Part shown: one piece after another, positions 11,208-22,239 of the stretch
Layout: every line of letters begins with the position of its first letter
Numbering within the stretch: the first letter of the stretch is position 1
Assembly: GCF_009905375.1 (NCBI RefSeq)
Contig: NC_133648.1
Location: 23,925,884 to 23,989,883, forward strand
Direction: 5' to 3'
Origin: Apium graveolens
Lineage: Eukaryota > Streptophyta > Magnoliopsida > Apiales > Apiaceae
DNA: 64,000 nt
Notes under the pieces: generated by a model
What the model was told of the DNA's origin: nothing
Database searches by the model: none
What the model saw: the letters and a program-made list of their open reading frames with translations, nothing else
Position numbers and translations under genes: made by a program

Positions 11208-11800
11208 TGTTAGATATATTTGTGATGTCATGTCTAATATAATTTGTGTTTAGTTTTTCAGATCTTACTTAAACAGGACAAATCAGTACTTAACTGAAAA
11301 TCAGTACTTATACTGAAGTCAGAACTTAAGTTATCAGAACTTAAGTTATCAGGAGATAATATCAGGACGTAAGGAGACTTTCAGATAAGGCAGGCGGCTG
11401 ATTAAAAGGAAAGAAGATCAAGACAAATGCAAGAAGAAATATGTATGAAGAAGGAATTCTATGAAGAATAGAATACTTGGAAGAAAAGAAAACTGATTGA
11501 TATATTTTAGGAAGCATAATTATATTCAATATCAATTAGAAGATTATCTTGTAACTGTGTAGTATATAAACACAGGCATAGGGTTTACACTATACGTGTT
11601 ATCATTATCGAAATTATTATTCATTATAACCCTAGCAGCTCTCGTGATAATTTGTTCATCACTGAGAGAGGACAGTTCCATATTGTAACAGAGTTTATTA
11701 TGTTGAATAAAATCTGTGTCTGTTATTTGTGTTCTTTTATTCGATTTGATTGTAGTAAACACTGTATTCAACCCCCTTCTACAGTGTGTGTGACCTAACA
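11208..11800 (+). repeat. 5' LTR of copia 1
   Basis: Begins TGTTAGATAT and ends TGACCTAACA. A TATA box (tatataaa, 11563-11570) lies about 230 bases before the end. It differs from the 3' LTR by several substitutions and two block indels: a block around 11440-11470 is missing from the 3' LTR, and a short repeat near 26150 is extra there. The insertion is therefore not recent. Confidence 0.93.
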
Positions 11801-11802
11801 AG

Positions 11803-11814
11803 TGGTATCAGAGC
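11803..11814 (+). other. Primer-binding site (initiator tRNA-Met)
   Basis: TGGTATCAGAGC lies two bases after the 5' LTR. It is complementary to the 3' end of plant initiator tRNA-Met, the usual primer for Ty1/copia reverse transcription. Confidence 0.92.
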
Positions 11815-11865
11815 AGATCTGTTAACACATAAATAGTTTAAGATCCAAAAATAATCATTCTGAAG

Positions 11866-13285
11866 AAGAACTCCAACCAAGCCCACCAAAACAAAAGAAC
11901 CTCCAAAGACTCAAATCCATAATCGATATGAGACTATTAGAGTTCCCATACTGAAACCATCTGAATATCCCATATGGAAGGTGAGGATGTCTATATTTCT
12001 GGAAGCTACAGATCCAGAATACCTTGATAGAATCAATGAAGGACCACACAAGCCAACCAAGCTCTCTGTTGTAGTTGCAGATCAACCAGCACAAACAGTA
12101 CCAAAGGAGAAAAGTGAATATACAGCTGAAGATATCTCATCTATTGCTAAGGATGCAAAGGTACGACATTTGCTGCATAGTGCCATTGATAATGTCATGT
12201 CAAACAGGGTTATCAACTGCAAGACTGCAAAGGAGATATGGGATGCCTTGGAAACAAGATGTCAGGGAACTGATTCAATTTAGAAGAACAGGAGGACTAT
12301 ACTCACTCAAGAGTATGAGCGCTTTGACTCAAAACCTGATGAGTCATTAACTGGATTATATGACAGATTTGTCAAACTCTTGAATGATCTGTCACTGGTG
12401 GACAAGGAATATGAACTTGAAGATTCAAATCTTAAATTCCTGTTAGCTCTTCCTGAAAGTTGGGATTTGAAGGCCACCACAATAAGAGACAACTATGTTC
12501 TTGATGAAACAACTCTTGATGAAATTTATGGGATGCTCAAGACTCATGAACTTGAGATGGAACAAAGAAGCAAGAGGAATGGAAGGAAGTCAAGGACAGT
12601 TGCTCTTAAGGCTGAGAAGGATGTCCCCAAAGTAGCTGCCTCAAGAAAAGGCAAAGGAAAAGCTCTCATCACAAAGTCTGATACTGAGTCATCAAGTTCT
12701 GATAGTGATGATGACTCAGAAACTGAAAGCTTACCTGAAATGGATCCTGATGAAGAGATGATGAAGCTGTGTACTCTTATGGTGAAAGGAATCACAAGGA
12801 TTGCATACAGGAAATTCATAAAGGGAAAGAAATTTTCCAGGAAAGGTGCAAGTTCTGATAAGAAGAATTTCAGAAAATCTGAAGGCAAAGGAGAAAAGTC
12901 TGACAGAGGAGATTACTCAAATGTCAAATGCTACAACTGTGGTGAGAAAGGCCACATATCTCATGATTGCAAGAAAGTGAAGAGTGACAAAGGCAAGGCT
13001 CTTGTCACAAAGAAGGAAAGCTGGACAGACACTTCAGATTCTGAAAGTGAGGTGAACTATGCCTTAATGGAAAATGCTGATAGCAGTTCTGATGCTGTTG
13101 AGTTAAAGGGCAACAGGAAAAACATCCTAGTTCTGGACAGTGGATGTTCAGGACATATGACTGGAAATAAAGCCCTGCTATCAGACTTTGTGGAGAAAGC
13201 TGGCCCAGGTGTTTCTTATAGAGATGGCAACATTGGAAAAACTCTGGGATATGGCAATATCAATCTTGGGAATGTCATCATTTAA
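11866..13285 (+). pseudogene. Copia 1 gag and protease
   Basis: Capsid-type (UBN2/gag) sequence starts with VPILKPSEYPIW (about 11940). A CCHC zinc knuckle CYNCGEKGHISHDC follows near 12930, then the aspartic protease active-site motif LDSGCSGHMTG near 13135. Gag coats the genomic RNA and the protease cleaves the polyprotein. The frame has no usable start codon, because an in-frame TGA lies just upstream. It is broken by a TAG near 12281 and ends at TAA 13283-13285, where related elements continue into integrase. An acidic serine-rich segment separates the capsid part from the zinc knuckle. Confidence 0.9.
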
Positions 13286-14397
13286 AAAGTAGCTCTGGTC
13301 TCAGGACTTAAACACAATCTGCCGAGTGTTAGTCAAATCTGTGACAGAGGTTATCATGTGGATTTCTTTGAAGAACACTATGATGTTGTAAGCAAATCTA
13401 CAGGCAAAGTTATTCTGAAAGGATTCAGGCATGGTAACATTTATGAAGCCAAGCTTTCAACAAGTACTGATGGTTCTGCAATCTGTCTTTTGAGTAGAGC
13501 ATCAATTGAAGAAAGCTGGATTGGCACAAGAAACTCTCTCATTTAAATTTTAACAATATAAATGAACTAGTCAAGAAAGATCTTGTGAGAGGACTGCCAA
13601 AATCAGTATTTGCTCCTGATGGCCTTTGTGATTCATGTCAGAAGGCAAAACAAAGAAAATCTTCTTTCAAGAGCAAGACTGAATCATCAATTCTTGAGCC
13701 TTATCACCTACTACATGTTGATCTATTTGGTCCAGTGAATGTCATGTCTATTGCAAAGAAGAAATATGATATGGTCATAGTGGATGAGTTCACCTGATAC
13801 ACATGGGTGTATTTCTTGCACACAAAAAGTGAAACTGCATCTATCTTGATTGATCATGTCAAACAACTGGATAAATTGGTCAAAGACTCTGTGAAAATCA
13901 TAAGGAGTGATAATGGCACTGAGTTCAAGAATTTGATTATGGAAGAGTTCTGCAAAAACCATGGAATAAAGCAGGAATTTTCTGCTCCTGGAACTCCATA
14001 GCAAAATGGAGTTGTTGAAAGAAAGAATAGAACTCTTATTGAAGCTGCACGAACTATGCTTGATGAAGCAAAGTTACCAACCTACTTTTGGGCTGAAGCT
14101 GTGCATACTGCTTTTTTTACTCAGAATGCTACACTTATCAACAAGCATGGAAAAACACCATATGAGATGGTGAAGAAAAAGAAGCCAAATCTGACGTATT
14201 TTCATGTATTTGGATTCAAGTGTTTTGTTCTTAAGACTCATCCTGAACAGCTATCCAAATTTGATCTAAAAGCTGATGAAGGAATTTTTGTTGGATATCC
14301 ATTTTCCACAAAAGCCTTCAGAGTCTACAATTTAAGAACAAGGGTAGTCAAGGAATTTATCAATGTCTCTTTTGATGATAAGAAGATTACATGACTT
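13286..14397 (+). pseudogene. Copia 1 integrase
   Basis: A GAG-pre-integrase zinc-binding region (about 13290-13640, frameshifted near 13545, with the CDSCQKAKQ block) leads into the integrase core. The catalytic D,D,E residues are visible in HVDLFGPV (about 13715), RSDNGTEF (about 13905) and VVERKNR (about 14011). Integrase inserts the cDNA into the chromosome. Damage: TGA at 13795 (where arginine CGA is expected), TAG near 14000 (where CAG is expected) and TGA at the end (14392-14394). Two of these changes are C-to-T. Confidence 0.9.
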
Positions 14398-14999
14398 GAA
14401 GATTTCAATGATCATGATCAGCTGAGATTCGAAAATGAAGTTTTAAATTCTGATTCTGTAAATCCTGACAGTCTAAATCCTGATACTGCAAACTTTGATG
14501 GATTAAACTCTGATGTTATTGAAACCGTGGTGACTACGCCAAAGGAAAATGCACCTGTGCAGGGGGAGCATACTGAAGATCCAACCACATCTCAAGAAGT
14601 ATCAGAATCTACAACAGGCTCTTCAAGTTCTGATTCATCAAGTTCTGATGGGCCGAGTTCTGATAATTCTGGAAACTCATGTTCTGATATTTCTGGAAAC
14701 TCAAATTCTGAAGGATCCAACTCAGAGAGCATAATTTCAGGGGGAGCATCAAAAAATGTTGATGGAGACTGGATCATGGGGGAGCATTCAGTTCTAGAGA
14801 TAACCTTCCATCTGCAAGGAAGTGGACTAAAGCACATACACCTGGCTTAATTATTGGAAATCCTGATGCATGTGTCAGAACTAGAACAGCTACATCAAAT
14901 GAATATCTCTATCATTCTTTCCTTTCTCAGATTGAACCAAATAAAGTGGAAGAAGCTCTTCAAGATGTTGATTGGGTGCAAGCAATGCAGGAAGAGTTA
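14398..14999 (+). pseudogene. Copia 1 integrase-to-RT linker
   Basis: A low-complexity Ser/Asp-rich linker (repeated 'tctgat' codons, 14440-14740) is typical of the region between integrase and reverse transcriptase in this lineage. The start of the reverse transcriptase homology (VEEALQDVDWVQAMQEEL, 14940-14999) runs straight into the inserted LTR at 15000 and resumes at 19277. Frame changes occur within the linker. Confidence 0.8.
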
Positions 15000-17900
15000 T
15001 GTAATAACCCCAATTTTTGGGAAATTTTGAAACCCTTATGAATAGTGTTTTTGCTGAATGAGAAAACTTTTCATGCCACACTATGTAGGGGTTCTGATAT
15101 GGATATTCTGAGATTTTATTAGTACTTTATATGGGATATAAGTGTATGTAAAGATCGTCAGAATCCAAATCCGAACACTTTGATTTTTCCGGAAATACAC
15201 TAGATACGGAGAGAATTGCGTATAAGGTAACAGGATAAAAAGGATTTAAATTAAAGGATTATAATAGAGGATCATAAAAAGGAATATAATGTATTGAGAA
15301 AGGTTAAGGGAACCTAAGTAATAAGATCCCGGGTATGATCCTTCAAACGATAAACGAGAACGAAAGTTAAGCGAACCGTATAACAGATCAACGGTCATTA
15401 GGCAAACAATTAGGAAGTTAATCAAAGGGATTAGAGAGAGTGATGTCACCCAACCAATGAGAAGAGGACAAGGAGGGAAGGATGACATCACCACATGACA
15501 TAGGCATGACATGGGAAGGAAGGAGGTGTGGTTGAATGAGAACCACACAAATTCAAGGGCAACAAGGTAATTGACTAAATCAAACACAAAACCAATCAAT
15601 CAAGCCAAGCAAATCACTTTCATCAAAATCAAAAAAAAAAAGAAACCAAGGCATTGTTCTTCATGCTCTCGGCCCTTTTCTTAAAAAAATGAAAGTCCAA
15701 GCTCCTCCACTTACTATTTAGCAATGTAATTATCTAAGCTTCCCCATGGATAGTTACATACTTCCTATAAGTTTAAGCTTCTAATTCCAAGCCAATCTTT
15801 TTCTATAAATCATGAAAGAAGATGGTGAATAGTGTTTTTCAAGAACTAAAATTTGTGTTCTTGAAGTTTTGTTTAGATTAAGCTTGGATAAGGACTTTAA
15901 GGGTGATTCCAAGCCATTCTCTTGATTCTCCACTCTTCAAGGAAGGTATATCATCTCCAAACCCTAGATTCCTATGTATTATAAGATGATTTTGATTAGT
16001 AGGATGATATTGTAGCTTGATGTTGGTGATTTAGAGTTTGGGATTGAAATGGTATTGAATCGGATTGGTAAATGTTGTTGTTTTGATTAAAAGATTGTAG
16101 TATAGTTAAATTCAAGCTTAGGCATAAGTATGAATGTTAAAATTGAATTGGTTGGGGTTGTTATGATGTGATAAGGATGGATGTTGGTTGTATGTTGGAT
16201 TGAGGTTGAATTGGGTTGGTTTTGAATGGTTTAAAATTGGGAAATCGCGTAAACATAGCCGTCGTAACGTCCGATTTTCTTTAGACTGTTTTTGTGCATA
16301 ACATTAGGACCCGAGAACCCCCTGCTAGATTTTGACCATTGCCATGTTTAGATAGCTCATGTTATGAGCTTCGTTTTGATATGTAGTTCGTTCGATTCCG
16401 ATGCACGGTTTAGGAGAAACGACCGTTTCAAGTAACGGCGTTTCGCGAACGAAACTTTTCCCCTCGCCTTACTTTGAAACATAGGTTAAAGACCAAAAAG
16501 GACTAATTTAAGTATGAAACATTTATGGTAAGTGTGTTAGGCAGTTGGTAAGACACTCGCGAAGGAATCGCCTTAAAACTCGTAAAGGTTAAATTATTAA
16601 AAATGGTGGAGCCGAGGGTACTCGAGTGACTTAAGTGAATCAGTAAGCGCAAAATAAGAGTTAAGAGTCTAAGTTAGTTAAAGTATAGATTTACAAGTGA
16701 CTTTGGTTTAATTCCAACTTACTTGTTGTTTATAGGTTACCAACTCGTCCCGAGCCATTCGTAACCCCCAGTCGCTCAGGCAAGTTTTCTACCCGTTATA
16801 ACTGTTGTGGTGATGAGTATATGTATTTGCATTATCTTGCGATAGATGCATGTTGGTTAATTAGCAAATGTTGCAATATATTGAAGCATGCTGCTATGGT
16901 ATATATATATGCATGCCTGTTTCGCATTCTTTCCATATATATATCTGTTGATTCAGTTGATAATACCTATGCTAGAGGATAGCAGTAATTTGCATATACC
17001 CTTAGTACAGGGACCCAAAGGTGAAAATATTTTCTAAAACCGGGAGTCGAGGATTCCGAGTAGATTTTGTATATATGGATATATATATATATACTTATAT
17101 ATATATATATATATGGTCATAGTTTTCAAAACTATTAATCGAATAAGGTTTATTCGATAACTTTAACTTTATTTTATTATTGAATATTATTTCGAATATT
17201 ATTCGAAGGCGTATGACTCCTTTATATTAAATGAATATTATTTTGAATATTCATTCGAGGACTTATGACTCCTTTTATTTTATTATCTGAATATTATTTG
17301 AATATTCATTCGAGGGCTTATGACTCTTTTATATTATTTAATGAATATTATTTTGAATATTCATTCGAGGACTTATGACTCCTTTTATTTTATTATCTGA
17401 ATATTATTTGAATATTCATTCGAGGGCTTATGACTCTTTTATATTATTTATTGAATATTATTTGAATATTCATTTGAGGATCTATGACTCCGATTATTTG
17501 TTGAGATATATTCTTTATTTTATTAAAGAATAAGGTGTCAATAATCAAACTTATTTTCGATTATTCAAATAAAGATAGTACTTTCATATAAGTATATCTT
17601 TGGTTATTTAATACTCGTTTCAAGTATAAGTTTTAATACTTCTACTTCAATTATTTTTATAAAGATTATTCTTTATGGGAATATTATTTAAATAATAATA
17701 TTCAGTCATTTTCTAAATATTCTGGGGACTGATTTACTTCATTAAATCAGCTTTACTCCAAACACTCTATAAGGTGTTTCCGAGTCTTGAAAATGATTTT
17801 TAAAAGTTAGAGCGGATCCCAAAACTCATTTTTTATATTTAAGATCTTCCTTTTTAAGGGGGATTTAAATACTCGCTCAAAACCTGAGGGATCCGGCTCT

Positions 17901-19276
17901 GTGGTGTATTTTATATTCACAACACAGTTACAGTTTTGGTAAATGAATTGATTACTTACCCAACGTTCCGGAAGTAAGTCCATCTATTGAGTCGGCATAA
18001 GCAACATGGGCTCAGTGGGCGTCCATGATAGTGTAAGTGGCTCAGTGGGAGTCCATCAAATGCATAAGTGGCTGAGTGGCAGTCCAGCATAAGGTCCTAT
18101 TGAGACCAGGGTGATGACCAGTGGGGAATTCGTCCATCTACTAGTAGAAAAGGTTACTTATTGGTATCTTTGCCTGATCAGCGAGATACCTGGTTTATGC
18201 CAAAATTCTTTTCCTTTCCAAATTTATTGGATATTGCAACCCTGTTCATACTTTACATGACAGAGGTTTTCAGGAAATGTATAAAGAAGATGTATATGTG
18301 GATATATATATATATCAGAACTTAATGAAGTATATCCTAACTTCATTTCCTTTAATAATATTTCAAAGATTAAATCTATTCAAGTCTTATCTTGTGGTCT
18401 CATCAGTGGGATGAACTTTTGAAATTAATTATAACTTGAACGGTGGTAGTTCAAGTAGTATTTGGAAAAGATATAAGTATATTGGAGTATCTTGTAACTT
18501 CATCTTTTAAACTTATATCTAGTTAATAATTGTCTTATGAATGACAAAGATTTTCAGAAAAACGTTGAGACAAGGTTAGATATATTAGATCACCTTGCAA
18601 CGATACTTTTTATACAGTTATAAACTGGAACTTTATGTATATTATGCATGGAAGAGGACTTCCAAGTTTTTGAAAAGTATATATGTATATATATACTGAC
18701 TATTTTGCGACTTCATCGTATTAAAATATCAAACTTGGTTCATTTCTTTTGACCGAGACTTTCATGAGTACTATGAGAAGGCTCATATATTGTTAATCAT
18801 TATACATATTATTTTGGTGGGCTTGCTGCTCACCCTTGCTTTCTTCTTTCATCACACAACATCAGATAGATAAGATGAACAGGACCAAGCTCCCAATTCG
18901 CAAGCGGATAGGAAACGTTCCGCAGCTTTTTGGAAGCGTTGAGGTCGCTGTAGCTGAGGTAGAAATTACCAATAGGCTAAGTTTTCAACTAATAATGTAC
19001 CAGACTCATGTATATTATGAATTGTAATAATGGCAAAGAAATGTAAATTATCCAGAAAACCTTTTAAGGTGTATTGACATATAATTGTGGAATAAAACGA
19101 CTTGTGATTATTTTTGGATATTCATCTCTGAGACTATAACTTGTGGTGTGTGTGTGTATATTGTGGGGTCACAGTAAAGAGTAGTTGATGGTTTAATAAG
19201 ATTGGGTGTTGTTAAGGGAAGTGGAACTCGTGATAACCCGGATCCCCGACCCCGGATTTGGGGGTGTTATAAGTTA
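14995..19276 (+). mobile_element. Solo LTR of a gypsy (chromovirus-type) element, 4272 bp
   Basis: The insertion occupies 15000-19271 and is flanked by the 5-bp target duplication agtta (14995-14999, 19272-19276). It starts TGTAATAACCCC and ends CCCGGATTTGGGGGTGTTATA. Its ends and internal phrases match the LTR at 58169-61987, whose internal region is chromodomain gypsy, so this is the same or a sister family. It contains no gag or pol, so it is a solo LTR left by recombination between two LTRs. The 3' terminal TA instead of CA is a decay or variant feature. A TATA-like tctataaat lies near 15803. Confidence 0.87.
17135..17490 (+). repeat. Tandem repeats inside the solo LTR
   Basis: About six alternating units carry 'gaatattcattcgagg' and 'cttatgactcctttta', each about 55-60 bases, grouped as a 115-base higher-order pair repeated at least twice. 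A second small array nearby (about 18005-18085) repeats 'ggctcagtgggagtccat' three times. These lie between the likely promoter part and the 3' end of the LTR. Confidence 0.75.
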
Positions 19277-20761
19277 AATGAATTTGAAAGAAATAAAGTC
19301 TGGACCCTAGTGCCAAGACCAAATAACAGGTCTGTTGTTGGTACAAAGTGGGTGTTCAGAAACAAAACTGACAGTGATGGCATAATTACAAGGAATAAAG
19401 CAAGGCTGGTTGCAAAAGGATACTCTCAATAGGAGGGAATTGATTATGATGAAACATTTGCACCAGTTGCTAGATTGGAAGCCATAAGAATATTTTTGGC
19501 TTATGCTGATCACAAGAAGTTTAAAGTCTTTCAAATGGATGTGAAAAGTGCTTTTCTCAATGGAGAATTGGAAGAAGAGGTAAATGTTGAACAACCTCCA
19601 GGTTTTGTAGATTCAAAAATTCCTAATCATGTCTACAAACTTGATAAAGCACTTTATGGCCTTAAGCAAGCTCCAAGAGCATGGTATGAGACATTAGCTC
19701 AGTTTCTTTTGGAAAGGGGATTTAACAGAGGTACTATTGATAAAACTATGTTTTATCTCAACCATGGAAATGACTTACTTTTGGTGCAGATATATGTTGA
19801 TGACATCATTTTTGATTCTACAAATGACAGATTTTGTAAGAAGTTTGCCAAGCTAATGCAGTCAAGATATCAAATGAGTATGATGGGAGAACTTAGCTAT
19901 TTTCTGGGCCTTCAAGTCAAGCAGGATGAAGAAGGAACTTTTATTTGTCAATCTAAGTATACCAGAAATTTGTTGAAAAAGTTTGGAATGCAAGATTGTT
20001 CAAGTGCATCCACTCTTATGGCCACTGCAACAAAATTGGATAAAGATACTGGTAAATCAGTAGATGTTACTGATTACAGAGGTATTATTGGCTCATTACT
20101 CTATCTAACTGTAAGTAGACCTGATATCATGTATGCTACCTGTCTTTGTGCAAGATTTCAAGCTGATCCAAGAGAACCTCACTTAACAGCTGTGAAAATA
20201 TTTTTCAAGTACCTTAAGGGTACAGCTGATCTGGGATTGTGGTATCCTAGAGAATCAGACTTTAAGCTAATAGGTTACTCAGATGCAGATTTTGCAGGAT
20301 GCAGAATTGACAAGAAAAGCACAAGTGGAAGTTGCCAATTTCTTGGAGGCAGATTGGTTTCTTGGTTTAGCAAGAAATAGAAGTCAATTTCCACATCAAC
20401 TGCAGAAGCAGAATACATTGTCGTAGGAAGCTGTTGTGCACAGATTCATTGGATGAAGAATCGGTTATTGGATTATGGGTTAGAATTTTCTAAAATCCCT
20501 ATTTACTGTGATAATCAAAGTGTTATTGCTATGACAGGTAATCCAGTTCAACACTCAATGACAAAGCTTATCAGCATTAGGTACCACTTCATAAGGGAAC
20601 ATGTGGATGAAGGTACAGTGGAATTGCATTTTGTTCCAACAGATCAACAACTAGCAGATAACTTCACAAAACCACTATGTGAAGCTACTTTTACAAGATT
20701 GGTAAATGAACTTGGAATGGTTTCAGGTTCTTTCTCTAAATCTGCGTTGTTTATGTTCTGA
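19277..20761 (+). pseudogene. Copia 1 reverse transcriptase and RNase H
   Basis: The reverse transcriptase domain has the entry block WVFRNKTDSDG (about 19345), [29 protein letters not shown] (about 19530), [13 protein letters not shown] (about 19650) and the catalytic YVDD (about 19793). RNase H follows, with AEAEYIV (about 20405) and DNQSVIAM (about 20510), to TGA 20759-20761. It copies element RNA into DNA and degrades the template. Two nonsense codons break it: TAG near 19430, and TAG near 20378 where CAG is expected between SKK and KSIST. The stretch between them is open, so decay is moderate. Confidence 0.93.
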
Positions 20762-22239
20762 TACATCAGACTTTATGATCATTATTTACAGATATTACTA
20801 TTCTGTGCTTAAATTGAAATTTGTTTAAGTGCTAATTATTGTCTGATGTGAATTTCTAAACTCTGATAGTGATATGAATGTTGCTGTGACTATTCAATCC
20901 AATGAGGATAACTGTGCTAGATGCTGACCTAGTAGTCTTTAAATACTAAAGATCCCATGTTTGAAGTAATTGTTTATGTGGAAATCTTTTAACACAAGCA
21001 AATTCTGATATTCAGCTTAGTTAAGTTTACTTTGTGTATCTTATTACTAAGTCAAAAACTAGAATAATGCTTCTTATCTGTTAAGTTCAGTTGTTTGTAA
21101 ATCTTATGGATGTACTAAGTGCTGATAAGCCTCACTTATCAAAAGAAAAAGAAAAGAAAAGAAATAAAAATCAGGTACTCCTTTGAGATCTAGAGTAAAA
21201 ATGTGGAAGGGAAGACCCAAGTGCATTGCTGGTATTAAGTAATATGCATTAGAAAAGCAAAAACTTTTCTTGGTGACTTTTCACACTCTATGATTACTGG
21301 AGAAATACTCTGATAATAGCATAAATTCTGATAAGCAGTCGTGACTCACTTACACTGAGAAGCCACTGTAAAATGGAATTTCAAAAGATGCATAAAATGA
21401 GCGCAAAACAGTTGAGGTGGACTCATGCATGAACTCATTCTATAGTAGACTTCAAAATAATGACAGATTTTAAGCAAAGTTCTTAGTTATGCCTTATTTT
21501 TAAGATGTACTGAAGTGAATCAGACTTTACTCTTTGTCTGATATTTAGCTTAATGCACACACATACACTCCATATGAATGATGAAAATTACTGTGGTGAT
21601 AAATGTTATTTTAGATGAAAAGTTTAAGTGTTAGTTGCATAAATTCTGAGGACAAGTTCTGATGGAAGTTTTGATGATTAAGTTCTGTTAAACCCATATC
21701 AATATTTGTGTGAAGAATTACAGGAATAAACATTCACTTTTCGAGTTAAGAAGCCATATTCTGATGACTTTTAAATTCTGATAATAATCAAGTTCTGATG
21801 CTGACGTGGCAGTATTTATTTACTTGATTTATTTTTGGTCATTACTTGAAAGGTTATATTTTCTCAGAATATTGGTTTAAGTAAGATAAATTAGTCATAA
21901 TCATTATGGGTTAGTGGTTAACGTGTATGTCCTGAAAAACTGTATGTGCACGGTAATTATTGCTTATTTTACGTGCCCATTAACTCTTGCTCTAACCGTT
22001 TACTGACTGTTCACATAGTGCCAGGTGTAAAGTGTATCTCATGCCTCAAACATACAGCTGTTGAGTAGAGAGAATATATATATGAGAGATAAAAGATTTT
22101 CTAATCTTTTATTTACTTTTCTATTCTAAATCTCTTTTACTCTCTCTCTCTCTCTCTTATTTTCTGAAGTTGTTTTTCTCTCAGGACTTTTTACAAACAC
22201 TTTACAAACATTCTCTTACTCACTTAATTTCTTACAGAG
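20762..22239 (+). other. Spacer between pol and envelope-like region of copia 1
   Basis: No ORF of note. It is strewn with 'ttctgat' words. A TC microsatellite (about 22140-22158) sits 80 bases before the next ORF and could be part of a leader or splice region for a subgenomic transcript. No TATA box stands out. Confidence 0.6.
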
